A stretch of 64,000 nucleotides of DNA. Source: Methylobacterium marchantiae (GTDB taxonomy: Bacteria > Pseudomonadota > Alphaproteobacteria > Rhizobiales > Beijerinckiaceae). The position numbers were made by a program, and so were the translations under genes. The stretch spans positions 124,001-188,000 of the forward strand of contig NZ_BPQT01000004.1 of NCBI RefSeq assembly GCF_022179405.1, given 5' to 3'. This document shows positions 37,316-45,757 of this stretch, piece after piece. A model generated the notes under the pieces. The model ran no database searches, was not told where the DNA came from, and saw only the letters and a list, made by a program, of their open reading frames with translations. Numbering within the stretch: the stretch's first letter is position 1; the number at the start of each line of letters is the position of its first letter.

Positions 37316-37361
37316 CGAAGAAGGGCCCGGCCGGTCTCCCGGTCGGGCCCTTCTTCGTTTT
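37316..37361 (+). terminator. strong Rho-independent terminator (bidirectional)
   Basis: Perfect 14-bp arms CGAAGAAGGGCCCG and CGGGCCCTTCTTCG with a short loop, followed by TTTT. On the other strand it lies about 20 nt beyond the terC stop and can end that transcript too. Confidence 0.85.
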
Positions 37362-37381
37362 CCCGTGAAACAGCCTCCCCT

Positions 37382-38128
37382 TCAGACCGGGCCGGTCTGC
37401 TTCGCCCGCCTCCTGCGGCGGGCGAGGAGGTTGAGCCCCTCCACACCGGCCGAGAAGGCCATGGCGGTGTAGATGTAGCCCTTCGGCACATGCGCTCCGA
37501 AGCCCTCCGCGATCAGCGTCATGCCGATCATGATCAGGAATCCGAGGGCGAGCATGACCACGGTCGGGTTGGCGGCGATGAAGCGCGCCAGGGGGTCGGC
37601 CGCGAGCAGCATGACGGTGACGGCGGTGATGACGGCGATCACCATGATCGGCACGTGATCGGTCATGCCAACGGCGGTGATGATGCTGTCGATGGAGAAG
37701 ACGAGGTCGAGGACCAGGATCTGGCCGACGGCGGCGGCGAAGCTCAGGGTCACGGGGGATGAGGTCTCCGCATGCCCGTCATCGGGATCGACGCTTTCAT
37801 GGATCTCCTTCGTCGCCTTCCACAGCAGGAACAGGCCGCCGGCGATGAGGATCATGTCCCGCCAGGAGAAGCCCTTGCCGAAGATCTCGAAGACCGGCTG
37901 CGTCAGGTGGACGATGTAGGCGACCGTGCCGAGCAGGCCCAGACGCAGGACCAGCGCGAGGCCGATGCCGATGCGGCGGGCCTTGGTCTGCTGATGGGCC
38001 GGCAGCTTGTTGGTGAGGATCGAGATGAAGATCAGGTTGTCGATGCCGAGCACCACCTCCATCACGATGAGAGTGGCGAGGGCCACCCAGGCGGTGGGGT
38101 CTGCGGCGAGCTGAAGAAGGGAATCCAC
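37382..38128 (-). CDS. TerC-family integral membrane protein
   Basis: 248 aa with seven to nine membrane segments. TerC signatures: [17 protein letters not shown] (intramembrane ENLxxx-type Asp/Asn) and [17 protein letters not shown] in the second half. It belongs to the YjbE/TerC/Alx group involved in Mn2+ or metal homeostasis and tellurite resistance. GTG start. It follows the lipid-kinase gene by 28 nt on the same strand, so there is no room for a yybP-ykoY type leader between them. Confidence 0.9.
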   Translation of the reverse strand: MDSLLQLAADPTAWVALATLIVMEVVLGIDNLIFISILTNKLPAHQQTKARRIGIGLALVLRLGLLGTVAYIVHLTQPVFEIFGKGFSWRDMILIAGGLFLLWKATKEIHESVDPDDGHAETSSPVTLSFAAAVGQILVLDLVFSIDSIITAVGMTDHVPIMVIAVITAVTVMLLAADPLARFIAANPTVVMLALGFLIMIGMTLIAEGFGAHVPKGYIYTAMAFSAGVEGLNLLARRRRRAKQTGPV

Positions 38129-38155
38129 GGAAAGAGAACCTCGAACGTCGTCAGG

Positions 38156-39070
38156 TCAGGAAGCGGTGGGAATGATGCCGGGGCGCGCCGAAGGCTCGGG
38201 CGCATAGATCCGGATGGCCTTGGGCACGACCTTGAAATGGGCCGGCGTGTAGGTGGAGAGCTCGCCGTCCGTATTCACCGGCCTCGGCTTCTTGGTCTTC
38301 ACAACGATCTCGGTGGTGTTGAAGGCGCGCACGTCGGCGGCCTTGCCCTGCGTGCCGCGGCGAAGGGCCGGCAGCAGCGCGATCAACCGCCACCAATGCG
38401 AGACTTCGAGGCTGTAGAAATCCAGCTTGCCGTCATCGACGGTAGCCGTCTCCTCCACCGTCATGCCGCCGCCGTAGTGCCGGCCGTTGCCCACCGAGAC
38501 CTGGATCGTCGTGATGGTCTCGGTCTGCCCGTCGTGTTCGAGATAGACCGTGAACGGCCGCACCCGCCGAAGAACCCGCATGGCCGCGATCGCGTAGCCG
38601 AGCGTGCCCCACTTCTTCTTCGATTCGGACGTGAGATCGCCGGCCAGCTCGGCCGAGAAGCCGATGCTCGCCACGTTGAAGTAGTAGCGGCCGTTGACCC
38701 AGCCGAGATCGACCGCCTGCGGCTGGGCGGTGCCGATGAGGCGCGCGGCCTCCACCGGGTCGGTGGGCAGGCCGAGGGAGCGGGCGAGATCGTTGGCGGT
38801 GCCGAGCGGCAGGATGCCAAGCGGCAGGCCGGTCTCGACCAGGGCCGGTGCGGCGGAGTTCATGGTGCCATCGCCGCCGCCGAGGATGACGAGATCGCAT
38901 TCCTTCGCATGGCGCTTGATCACCGCCGTGCAATCGGGATCGCCCGGCGGCTCGAATGGCTCGATACCGGCATCACGCAGGGCCTCGCGGACGGAATCGA
39001 GGGAGAACGAACCGTTGCGCGCGTTCGGATTGACGAGGAGGAGCGCACGGCGGGTGGAGGCAGCGCTCAC
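38156..39070 (-). CDS. diacylglycerol-kinase-family lipid kinase
   Basis: 304 aa, YegS/BmrU type. Catalytic GGGDGTMNSAAPALV with the nucleotide-binding PLGTANDLARSLG, and C-terminal beta-sandwich with NTDGE. Likely phosphorylates a lipid alcohol. GTG at 39070 is chosen because GGAGG lies 8 nt upstream; an ATG eight codons earlier lacks an SD. Cotranscribed with terC. Confidence 0.9.
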   Translation of the reverse strand: MSAASTRRALLLVNPNARNGSFSLDSVREALRDAGIEPFEPPGDPDCTAVIKRHAKECDLVILGGGDGTMNSAAPALVETGLPLGILPLGTANDLARSLGLPTDPVEAARLIGTAQPQAVDLGWVNGRYYFNVASIGFSAELAGDLTSESKKKWGTLGYAIAAMRVLRRVRPFTVYLEHDGQTETITTIQVSVGNGRHYGGGMTVEETATVDDGKLDFYSLEVSHWWRLIALLPALRRGTQGKAADVRAFNTTEIVVKTKKPRPVNTDGELSTYTPAHFKVVPKAIRIYAPEPSARPGIIPTAS

Positions 39071-39576
39071 GCGTAAGCCTCCACGGACGGGCATCGCGAG
39101 ATGCCTCGCGAAATCATTGAGACCACCACGTGTATCAGAACCCCCCGGTGCGTTCGCGCCGCGTGAGCGCAAAGGCAAAGAAGGGGTCCGACATCGCGGC
39201 CGACGCCTCGGCCGCCAGAGGGGCCCGGACCCGTCAAGCTCTCCAGAGGTGGGCGCTTGCGCGCTGATGGCAAGGGGTAGCGGCAGCGAGAGGAGGCATG
39301 AAGCAAAAGGAGATGTCCATGCCGCCGGATCGTGGACGTCCCGAGGCCGGTCGGATTCCGAGGGGTGGGAACAGCGGGCATAGCGCGTGGAACGATACCA
39401 CGGGTAAGCGGCGGATCGGTGCGTCGTGCTAACGCTCGCGGGACGGCAGGTTCGCACGTCGAGCCATCTCGACCACGCGGGCAACCGAAAGCCCGACCTT
39501 GACGTTTCCCCCAGGCCGGGCGCTCTGATGCGGTCGTGCCCACCCTCCACGTCGTTCGCGACAGCGGTGAGATGCC
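39071..39576. other. non-coding divergent region, one palindrome and a candidate small ORF
   Basis: About 500 bp between the lipid-kinase gene and the next rightward gene. TCGCGAG-ATGC-CTCGCGA (39094-39111) is a perfect hairpin just upstream of the lipid-kinase start. The only frame with a good SD is the small rightward one at 39319. Confidence 0.45.
39319..39432 (+). CDS. candidate 37-aa small protein
   Basis: ATG at 39319 has AAGGAG 7 nt upstream and the frame closes at TAA. The product (MPPDRGRPEAGRIPRGGNSG...) is Gly/Arg-rich with no signal peptide. I see no family, and a chance frame is possible. It is listed because it is the only ORF in the surrounding 500 bp with a well-spaced SD. 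Confidence 0.25.
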   Translation: MPPDRGRPEAGRIPRGGNSGHSAWNDTTGKRRIGASC

Positions 39577-40425
39577 ATGCGCTACGGTCTGTTCTCCACC
39601 TGCTCGGCCGCCCTGCTCGGCGCGCTCCTCTCCGCCGGCAATGTCGACGCCCAGACGCGTCCGGCCTGGGTCGATCCTCCGGCCAAGGCGGAGACGAAGC
39701 CCGAGCCGAAAGCCGAAGCGAAGCCCGCTTCGCCCCTGGCCGAAAAGGACACACTACAGGGCAGCGCATCCCAGGCGACGAAGCCCGACACCGCCACGGC
39801 CGATGCCAGCGCTTCATCCGCCGAGGAGAAGAGTGCCGAAGCGCCGCAACGCACCCGTCGCAGCATCCGCCAAGCCGAAGCGGGCGCCAGGCGCTCGCAT
39901 CGCCGGCTGTCGAATGCCCCTCCGAACGCGCTCCCGATCACCGTCGCTCCCGGCATGGCGGTGGCCTCCGCCGACCGCTTCCCCGAATGGGCCGGCAAGG
40001 CGCAACGGCTGAGCGAGGATTATCTCGATACCGTCTCCGCCTCCGGCGACGGCATGGTCGCCGCGGCGCCGCGCTTCTACGCGGAACGTGTCCGCTTCCA
40101 CGGCCGCATTCTGTCGCTCTCCGCCCTGATGGCGGAGAAGCGCCGCTTCGTCCGGCGTTGGCCCGAACGACGCTACGTGATGCAGGGCGGCTCCGCGCGC
40201 ATCGCCTGCAGCGTCGGCACGGGAACCTGCATCGTGCGCTCCACCTTCGATTTTCGAGCCGACAATCCACGGAACGGCGCGCGCTCTCAGGGCGTCGCGG
40301 AACTGACCCTCGAAGTCTCCTTCAACGGGCCGCGCCCGGTGATCGTGTCCGAATCGAGCCGGGTTCTGCGCCGCTACGCACCCGGACCGCTGAGCGCCGC
40401 AGCAGCGACGCAGCATGGCGCCTGA
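39577..40425 (+). CDS. secreted hypothetical protein with a C-terminal NTF2-like domain
   Basis: 282 aa. Signal peptide (ending VDAQ), then a Lys/Pro/Ala/Glu-rich low-complexity region (residues about 28-120), then a folded domain FYAERVRFHGRILSLSALMAEKRRFVRRWPERRYVM. This pattern recurs in Hyphomicrobiales secreted proteins and resembles an NTF2/SnoaL-type fold. The function is unknown. The next gene starts 15 nt downstream on the same strand. Confidence 0.75.
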   Translation: MRYGLFSTCSAALLGALLSAGNVDAQTRPAWVDPPAKAETKPEPKAEAKPASPLAEKDTLQGSASQATKPDTATADASASSAEEKSAEAPQRTRRSIRQAEAGARRSHRRLSNAPPNALPITVAPGMAVASADRFPEWAGKAQRLSEDYLDTVSASGDGMVAAAPRFYAERVRFHGRILSLSALMAEKRRFVRRWPERRYVMQGGSARIACSVGTGTCIVRSTFDFRADNPRNGARSQGVAELTLEVSFNGPRPVIVSESSRVLRRYAPGPLSAAAATQHGA

Positions 40426-40440
40426 GACACATTCGAACCG

Positions 40441-41913
40441 ATGACATCGACCGCAGCCAGGAACCCATCCGGAGACAAGGATCCCGTAAGGGACAAGAAT
40501 CGCGCCGCGGGCAGGACGCCCACGGCGACGAAGGTGTCCGAAGGCGTCGAGGCGCCGGCCATCGTCGCAGCACGAGCCGCACGGGAATCCGTGAGGGTAC
40601 TGATCGAGGCGGAGATCCGCCGGCAGGATGCATTTCCGGTGGCGCGACGGACATTGCAGCTGCTTGCCGAGGCCGTGGTCGAGCCGGCCGCCGCTCCCCC
40701 CTTCTACAGGATCGTGGATCGGTCCGGCACGCCGCGCGAGGGCGAGAACGGTCCGCTGACCCTGGAGGAACTGTTTGCGGAATTGCGGGAGCGCCACGGG
40801 GCATTGTTCGTGCCGGTCCCGCCGAAGCCCGTCGTCGAACCGCTGCCCGAGCCCACTACCTCCGAGGAGATCAAGGCGGCCACGGCGCGGTTCGTGGAGA
40901 CGCAATCGGAGCTCGCACGCTCGGTGATGGCCCGCTCGGCCGCAAGGGGGAGGGCTGCGGCGACCGCGGTCTCCGCCACCTGGTCGGAGACCCTGAGCGG
41001 GGTCAGGCACCAATTCGCCGATCGGCAGAGTCGCATTCCGGGCTCGGGCGCCCAGCTGACCTTGCGTGAGCGAGGTATCCGGATCGGTGCCGGTTTCGGC
41101 GACAAGGCACGGGCGACGATCGGTATCGCCCGCGAACGCTTGTCCACCTTCACCGGAAGCACCCGCTCTTCTTTTCCGGAAACGCCGCTTCAGGGATCGC
41201 AACCAACGGGCGCGCCTCGCATGTCCGGCCTGCTCGCCCGGGCCGGGAACGGGCTGCGCCGCCTTCGTCCGGATGAAGGCCATGTCCTGACCCGGCCGAG
41301 TACGCTGGCCGGTGCCGGCCTGCTCGGCGGGCTCGTCGTCGTCCTGGTCCTCGCCAATAGCGGCGGGGACGACAGGCCGACGATCGCACCGGATGCGGAG
41401 CTTCCCCGACAGGAGGCAAGGACGCCCGATTCGACTCCGGCGCCAGCCCCAGCTCCGCCTCAGCAGGCCCCGAGCCAGCCATCCACGCTGGTCAATCCGC
41501 GCGAGACCGTATCCCCCGCGAACCCTCCCGGCATGCCCGTGGAAGAACCGAGCCCCCCCTCGGCCGAAGAGGTTCCGACGAAGCCGCCGGAGCCCTCCAA
41601 CGCCGTCACCGGCAAGACCGAGGTGATCGACACCGCGACCCTGCGCGTCGGCGGCAAGCTCGTGCGCCTGTTCGGCGTGGAGTGGGTCCGCGGCGGCCAG
41701 CCGGAGGAACTGACCCGCTACCTCGCAGGGCGCCCGGTGACCTGCCAGACGGTGGCCGGGAGCGAGGCCTATCTCTGCTCGGTGGAGGGCCGCGATCTTT
41801 CGGAAGTCGTCCTGTTCAACGGCGGAGGCCGTGCCTCCTCGGAAGCGACCCCCGACCTCGTCGCGGCCGAGGACCGGGCGCGGACGGAACGCCTGGGGGT
41901 GTGGGCGCGGTAA
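40441..41913 (+). CDS. membrane protein with a C-terminal thermonuclease-like domain
   Basis: 490 aa. A soluble N-terminal region (about 280 residues, helical, rich in Arg/Ala) precedes one transmembrane segment (LAGAGLLGGLVVVLVLANSG, about 297-316) and a long Pro-rich spacer, then an SNase-like fold (TEVIDTATLRVGGKLVRLFGVEW through AAEDRARTERLGVWAR). The first catalytic Arg is kept (VRL), but the Glu and second Arg are not evident, so the domain may bind rather than cut. Likely periplasm-facing C-terminus. Possibly cotranscribed with the preceding secreted protein. Confidence 0.8.
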   Translation: MTSTAARNPSGDKDPVRDKNRAAGRTPTATKVSEGVEAPAIVAARAARESVRVLIEAEIRRQDAFPVARRTLQLLAEAVVEPAAAPPFYRIVDRSGTPREGENGPLTLEELFAELRERHGALFVPVPPKPVVEPLPEPTTSEEIKAATARFVETQSELARSVMARSAARGRAAATAVSATWSETLSGVRHQFADRQSRIPGSGAQLTLRERGIRIGAGFGDKARATIGIARERLSTFTGSTRSSFPETPLQGSQPTGAPRMSGLLARAGNGLRRLRPDEGHVLTRPSTLAGAGLLGGLVVVLVLANSGGDDRPTIAPDAELPRQEARTPDSTPAPAPAPPQQAPSQPSTLVNPRETVSPANPPGMPVEEPSPPSAEEVPTKPPEPSNAVTGKTEVIDTATLRVGGKLVRLFGVEWVRGGQPEELTRYLAGRPVTCQTVAGSEAYLCSVEGRDLSEVVLFNGGGRASSEATPDLVAAEDRARTERLGVWAR

Positions 41914-42087
41914 GGCGCCGGCTCGGCATGGGAGGGAGATCGGTTTTCGACGCCGGTCGGTACGGGTCCGGCCGCCCCGCCTAGCCGGTAGGGGAGCCCT
42001 GACAAAACGTGCCGTCTCACGACGGCCGAGCTTGCACGGAAAGCGCAGCGCGGTGTCAATGTCGCGGTGCGGCGGCAGGGGACGCGA

Positions 42088-43080
42088 ATGGATCTCTCGA
42101 TCGGGTTGAGCGTGGTGGCGGTGGCGCTCGTCGTCCTCGTGGTGGTCACCCTCGCCATCGGCATCAACATCATTCCGCAGGGCTACGTCTACACGGTCGA
42201 GCGGTTCGGCCGTTATTCGCGCACCCTCGAATCCGGGCTGGGACTCATCGCTCCCTATGTCGAGCGGATCGGCCGGCGTGTGAACGTCATGGAGCAGGTG
42301 ATCGAGGTGCCGAGCCAGGAGGCCTTCACCCGCGACAATGCGGGCGTGAAGATCGACGCGGTGGTGTTCTACCAGGTGCTCGATGCGGCCAAGGCCTCCT
42401 ACGAGATCTCGAACCTCGAAACGGCGATGATGACGCTGACGATGACGAACATCCGCACTGTCGTCGGCTCCATGGATCTCGATCAGTTGCTGTCCCACCG
42501 CGACGAGATCAACGAGCGACTGCTCCACGTCATGGACGCGGCGTCATCCCCCTGGGGAGTGAAGATGACCCGGATCGAGATCAAGGACATCCTGCCGCCC
42601 GCCGATCTCGCCGGCGCCATGGCGCGCCAGATGAAAGCCGAGCGCGAGAAGCGCGCCTCGGTGCTGGAAGCCGAAGGCCATCGCCAGGCCGACATCCTGC
42701 GCGCAGAGGGCCGCAAGCAATCCGCCATTCTCGAAGCCGAGGGCCGGCGCGAGGCGGCCTTTCGCGACGCTGAGGGCCGCGAGCGCAGCGCGGAGGCCGA
42801 GGCTCGGGCAACGGGCCTGATCAGCGAAGCCATCGCTCAGGGCGACCTTGCGGCGGCGAACTTCCTGGTGGCCGAAAAATACGTCGATGCGATCAAGGCC
42901 CTTGCCACGGCGCCGAACCAGCGGGTGGTGGTGGTGCCGATCGAGGCCGCGGCCCTTGCTGGCACCCTGGGCGGCATCGCCGAGATCACCCGCAACGTAT
43001 TCGGCGAGGGATCGGCTCCGCAGCGCAAGAGCTCCGGCCTGCCGCCGAAGGTCGGGCCGACCGGGGGAAGCGCCGCGTGA
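42088..43080 (+). CDS. SPFH/band-7 family membrane protein (QmcA/YbbK type)
   Basis: 330 aa. N-terminal membrane anchor (LSVVAVALVVLVVVTLAIG), prohibitin-like domain (IPQGYVYTVERFGRYSRTLESG, QEVP-type loop EVPSQEAFTRDNAGV), and a long coiled-coil of A/E/R repeats (EGRKQSAILEAEGRREAAFRD). ATG at 42088 has AGGGGA just upstream. Coupled to an NfeD gene by overlap, the pairing typical of membrane-protease or lipid-domain systems. Confidence 0.94.
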   Translation: MDLSIGLSVVAVALVVLVVVTLAIGINIIPQGYVYTVERFGRYSRTLESGLGLIAPYVERIGRRVNVMEQVIEVPSQEAFTRDNAGVKIDAVVFYQVLDAAKASYEISNLETAMMTLTMTNIRTVVGSMDLDQLLSHRDEINERLLHVMDAASSPWGVKMTRIEIKDILPPADLAGAMARQMKAEREKRASVLEAEGHRQADILRAEGRKQSAILEAEGRREAAFRDAEGRERSAEAEARATGLISEAIAQGDLAAANFLVAEKYVDAIKALATAPNQRVVVVPIEAAALAGTLGGIAEITRNVFGEGSAPQRKSSGLPPKVGPTGGSAA

Positions 43081-43511
43081 TCCTCGATGTTCTGGCGGCC
43101 TTGGGTCCGGTCTGGACCTGGATCCTCATCGGGCTGATCCTGATGGGGGCGGAACTCGCCATCTCGGGCGTGTTCCTGGTCTGGCTCGGCACCGCGGCCC
43201 TGGTCACGGGGCTCGAAGTCGCCGTCGTGCCGATGCCGTGGCAGGCCCAGATCATCTTCTTCGCGGGACTCTCGGTCGGGCTGGTCATCCTGGCCCAGAA
43301 GCGGATGACGGGACGCCCCAACAGCCTCAACCGCGGCGCGCAAGGGTTGATCGGCCAGGAATTCCACCTCGATACCGCGATCACCAACGGATTCGGGCGG
43401 ATCAAGGTCAACGACACGCTGTGGCGCGTCTCGGGACCCGATGCAGCGACGGGTACCCGCATCCGAGTCACGGGGATCGAGGGAACCGTGCTGATCGTGA
43501 CCGTGGCCTGA
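43077..43511 (+). CDS. NfeD-family membrane protein
   Basis: 144 aa with three membrane helices and a C-terminal OB-fold beta-domain (LIGQEFHLDTAITNGFGRIKVNDTLWRVSG). Works with the SPFH protein. GTG start overlaps the SPFH stop (GTGA). Membrane localisation with the OB domain on the soluble side is known for the family. Confidence 0.93.
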   Translation: MILDVLAALGPVWTWILIGLILMGAELAISGVFLVWLGTAALVTGLEVAVVPMPWQAQIIFFAGLSVGLVILAQKRMTGRPNSLNRGAQGLIGQEFHLDTAITNGFGRIKVNDTLWRVSGPDAATGTRIRVTGIEGTVLIVTVA

Positions 43512-43563
43512 CGTCGGTACGCCAAGATGGATGCCGTTTCCCGAACGACACCTGTGCGAGACA

Positions 43564-43595
43564 ACGGGCCGGAAGGGCAAGCCTCTCCGGCCCGT
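43564..43595. terminator. hairpin between convergent nfeD-like and ohr genes
   Basis: Perfect 10-bp arms ACGGGCCGGA and TCCGGCCCGT between convergent genes. The flank is only weakly T-rich on either strand, so it is a plausible bidirectional terminator rather than a textbook one. Confidence 0.55.
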
Positions 43596-43609
43596 GCATG
43601 GCGTGCGGT

Positions 43610-44032
43610 CTACGCGACGCTGATATCGACCTGGATGTTGCCGCGGGTGGCATGGGAATAGGGGCACACCACGTCAGCGCGCTTCACCAGGTCCTCGGCC
43701 TTGTCGCGCTCGATTCCGGGCAGAGTGGCCTTGAGGGTGACGACCAGACCGAAGCCCTCGCCATCGTCGCGAGGACCGATGCCGACCGAGGATTCGACCT
43801 TGGCGTCCTCGGGGATCTTCACCTTGTCCTTGCCGGCGACGAACTTGATCGCGCCGAGGAAGCAGGCGGCATAGCCGGTGGCGAAGAGCTGTTCCGGGTT
43901 GGTGCCGTTCCCGCCGCCGCCGCCGAGTTCCTTCGGTGTGACGAGGGTGACATTGACCGCGTTGTCGTCGGTGGAGGCGGAGCCTTCACGGCCGCCGGTG
44001 GCATGGGCATGAGCGGTATAGAGAGCCTTCAT
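43610..44032 (-). CDS. organic hydroperoxide resistance protein (Ohr/OsmC family)
   Basis: 140 aa. Reduces organic hydroperoxides with two cysteines: NPEQLFATGYAACFLGAI and VVCPYSHATRGN. Family marks GREG and ELGGGGGNGTNPEQL are present. It is divergent from an OhrR-type MarR regulator across about 270 nt that contains two operator-like palindromes, a classic thiol-switch pair. Confidence 0.94.
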   Translation of the reverse strand: MKALYTAHAHATGGREGSASTDDNAVNVTLVTPKELGGGGGNGTNPEQLFATGYAACFLGAIKFVAGKDKVKIPEDAKVESSVGIGPRDDGEGFGLVVTLKATLPGIERDKAEDLVKRADVVCPYSHATRGNIQVDISVA

Positions 44033-44148
44033 GGTCTTCTTTCTGCTTCCAGTGGAATGAGGGGGTAGATCCGACCACGGGGCCGGACGGTTCGACCGTT
44101 GAGGGAGGTGCTGCGCATCAGACGATCCGTCCGACGCACACAAACTAG

Positions 44149-44199
44149 GTTGCGCACAACTGATATCTCATATGGCATCGAACTCGATTGCGCGCAATC
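44149..44199. promoter_or_regulatory. duplicated operator-like palindromes between ohr and ohrR
   Basis: GTTGCGCACAAC (44149-44160) and GATTGCGCGCAATC (44186-44199) share the TTGCGCNCAA core, their centres about 38 bp apart. OhrR proteins bind inverted repeats in the ohr/ohrR intergenic region, so these are the best operator candidates; no binding evidence is available here. Confidence 0.55.
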
Positions 44200-44306
44200 C
44201 TCTTGCGGGATTGCCGCGTGTGAGGGTGACCATTCCGCATTTTCAACTAGATAGGGTACCCGGGTCGGACTCGACACCGCACCCGACAGAGAAGGAGGCC
44301 GCTACC

Positions 44307-44819
44307 ATGGCAGGCCGGCGCAACACGCAGACCACGGCGATCGACCAAGTTCCCGCGTCAGACCGCAGCGTCGACAGCCAACTCTGCTTCGCAGTCTATT
44401 CCGCGGCTCACGCCTTCGGGCGGGCCTATCGTGCGCTGCTGGCCGCCCATGACCTGACCTATCCACAATATCTGGTCCTCCTCGTCCTGTGGCAACAGGA
44501 GGGCCTGACGGTGAAGGAGATCGGTACGCGCCTGTTCCTCGATTCCGGGACGCTGACGCCTCTCCTCAAACGCCTCGAAGCGTCGGGCCATGTCCGCCGA
44601 GCCCGCGATAGGGCCGATGAACGTCAGGTCAGCATCTTCCTGACCCTCAAGGGGCGTGACCTCGAGGGACGGATGGATTGCGTCCCCGGTCTGGCCGGCG
44701 CTCTCACCGGCATGTCGGAGGATGCCCGCCAAGCCCTCCTCGATTCCCTGGTGATGCTGCGTGGCGCGCTCCACGACAACGTCACCGGCACCAATGCGGG
44801 ACCCGCAATCTCCACGTAA
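44307..44819 (+). CDS. OhrR-type MarR-family peroxide-sensing repressor
   Basis: 170 aa. The sensing Cys sits in [21 protein letters not shown], followed by [14 protein letters not shown] and the winged helix [28 protein letters not shown], with the wing [16 protein letters not shown]. Oxidation of the Cys by organic hydroperoxides should release it from the ohr promoter. The ATG at 44307 follows AAGGAGG with 8-nt spacing; an upstream in-frame ATG is not needed. Confidence 0.92.
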   Translation: MAGRRNTQTTAIDQVPASDRSVDSQLCFAVYSAAHAFGRAYRALLAAHDLTYPQYLVLLVLWQQEGLTVKEIGTRLFLDSGTLTPLLKRLEASGHVRRARDRADERQVSIFLTLKGRDLEGRMDCVPGLAGALTGMSEDARQALLDSLVMLRGALHDNVTGTNAGPAIST

Positions 44820-44976
44820 CGGTCTTTTTCCAAGTAACGGTCATCCGGCATTCTCTCCTTGAAGACGGAATGGACCGTTCCGGTGCCGTAATTCTCGAGC
44901 GGAAACGAAGCACCGCTCCGATAAGCCGCATGACGGCCATGCTTCGCGCAGCACGGTCGATGACCCGCGACACAGG

Positions 44977-45006
44977 AAGGCCGCCCCTGCGTGAACGGGA
45001 GCGGCC
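44977..45006 (-). terminator. candidate hairpin in the region after cytochrome c
   Basis: Arms AGGCCGC / GCGGCCT with a CCC/GGG extension lie in the stretch between ohrR and the cytochrome gene. Read leftward it is followed by TTCCTGTG. It could end the ohrR or cytochrome transcript. Confidence 0.35.
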
Positions 45007-45049
45007 TCGGTGACGATCGACAAAGTATTCTCGGCGACGAAGGTTCGGA

Positions 45050-45076
45050 GCCGCAACCGCTGTAATCGGCTGCGGC
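45050..45076 (-). terminator. hairpin just downstream of cytochrome c
   Basis: Arms GCCGCAACCG and CGGCTGCGGC (one mismatch, 7-nt loop) begin 9 nt after the cytochrome stop codon. No T-run follows, so it is a candidate processing or stabilising hairpin rather than a clear terminator. Confidence 0.4.
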
Positions 45077-45085
45077 CCCTGTTCG

Positions 45086-45454
45086 TCAGGACTTCGTCTT
45101 GAGGTAGGCGATCAGATCGGCGATCTTCTTGTCGTCCTTGAGGCCCGGATAGACCATCTTGGTGCCGGGCACCTTGGCCTTGGGATCCTTCAGCCATTCC
45201 TTGAGATTCGCATCGTCCCAGGTGATGCCGGAATTCTTCAGCGCGGCGGAGAAGCTGTAGCCGTCATGGCCCTCGCCGGCCTTTTCGCCGTACACGCCCT
45301 TGAGGCTCGGACCGACGCCGTTCTTCTCGAAATTGTGGCAGGCCTTGCACGCCGAGAAGACTTTCTCACCGGCAGCAGCGTCGCCGGCTTCCTGGGCCTG
45401 CGCGGACATCGGGAGCATCAGCGCGAGCGCGGCGCCGAGGATGAGGTGACGCAT
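45086..45454 (-). CDS. periplasmic class I cytochrome c
   Basis: 122 aa with signal peptide (ending SAQAQ). CxxCH heme site CKACH followed by NGVGPSLKGVYG, and distal Met in PGTKMVYPGL, the cytochrome c2/c550 pattern. GGAGG lies 9 nt before the ATG. It likely carries electrons in the periplasm between a dehydrogenase and an oxidase. Divergent from the glycolate oxidase-like gene across about 300 nt, but no functional link is shown. Confidence 0.92.
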   Translation of the reverse strand: MRHLILGAALALMLPMSAQAQEAGDAAAGEKVFSACKACHNFEKNGVGPSLKGVYGEKAGEGHDGYSFSAALKNSGITWDDANLKEWLKDPKAKVPGTKMVYPGLKDDKKIADLIAYLKTKS

Positions 45455-45757
45455 CGTTTTATTTCCTCCGTTGGGCGGCATGAGCCGGTCTAGCTTATGG
45501 CAGAGCTTTTTGGTTTAGAACAGATCGAGACTGGGAACGTTCCAAACTCACCTAGGGTCCCTGCGACGAAAGGAAGCCCGATCGGGCGTTTTCGCTTCGG
45601 GGCAAACGTCGGCACACCACAAACGGATGCACCGAAACCGGTTTTCGTTTAGACGTCGTCCAATTCCATTGTCCTGAACGGCTCACCGCCAAGTTTTAGT
45701 CCTTCCAAGCTGAGCGAGAGCTGAAGACGGGTCGATACGCCGAGGAGCCTGCGCCCC
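45455..45757. other. non-coding divergent region
   Basis: About 300 bp between cytochrome c and the GlcD-like gene. It contains a perfect palindrome GGAACGTTCC (45534-45543), a possible operator core, and CGAAACCGGTTTTCG near 45632-45646, resembling pieces of Hyphomicrobiales intergenic palindromes. No coding frame seen. Confidence 0.45.

Noticed and set aside
37359-37374. parS-like GTTTTCCCGTGAAACA at the tail of the terminator
   Set aside because: The central CACGTG is broken (CCCGTG), so the palindrome is lost.
38129-38155. yybP-ykoY type manganese riboswitch upstream of terC
   Set aside because: Only 28 nt separate terC from the lipid-kinase gene, which is too short.
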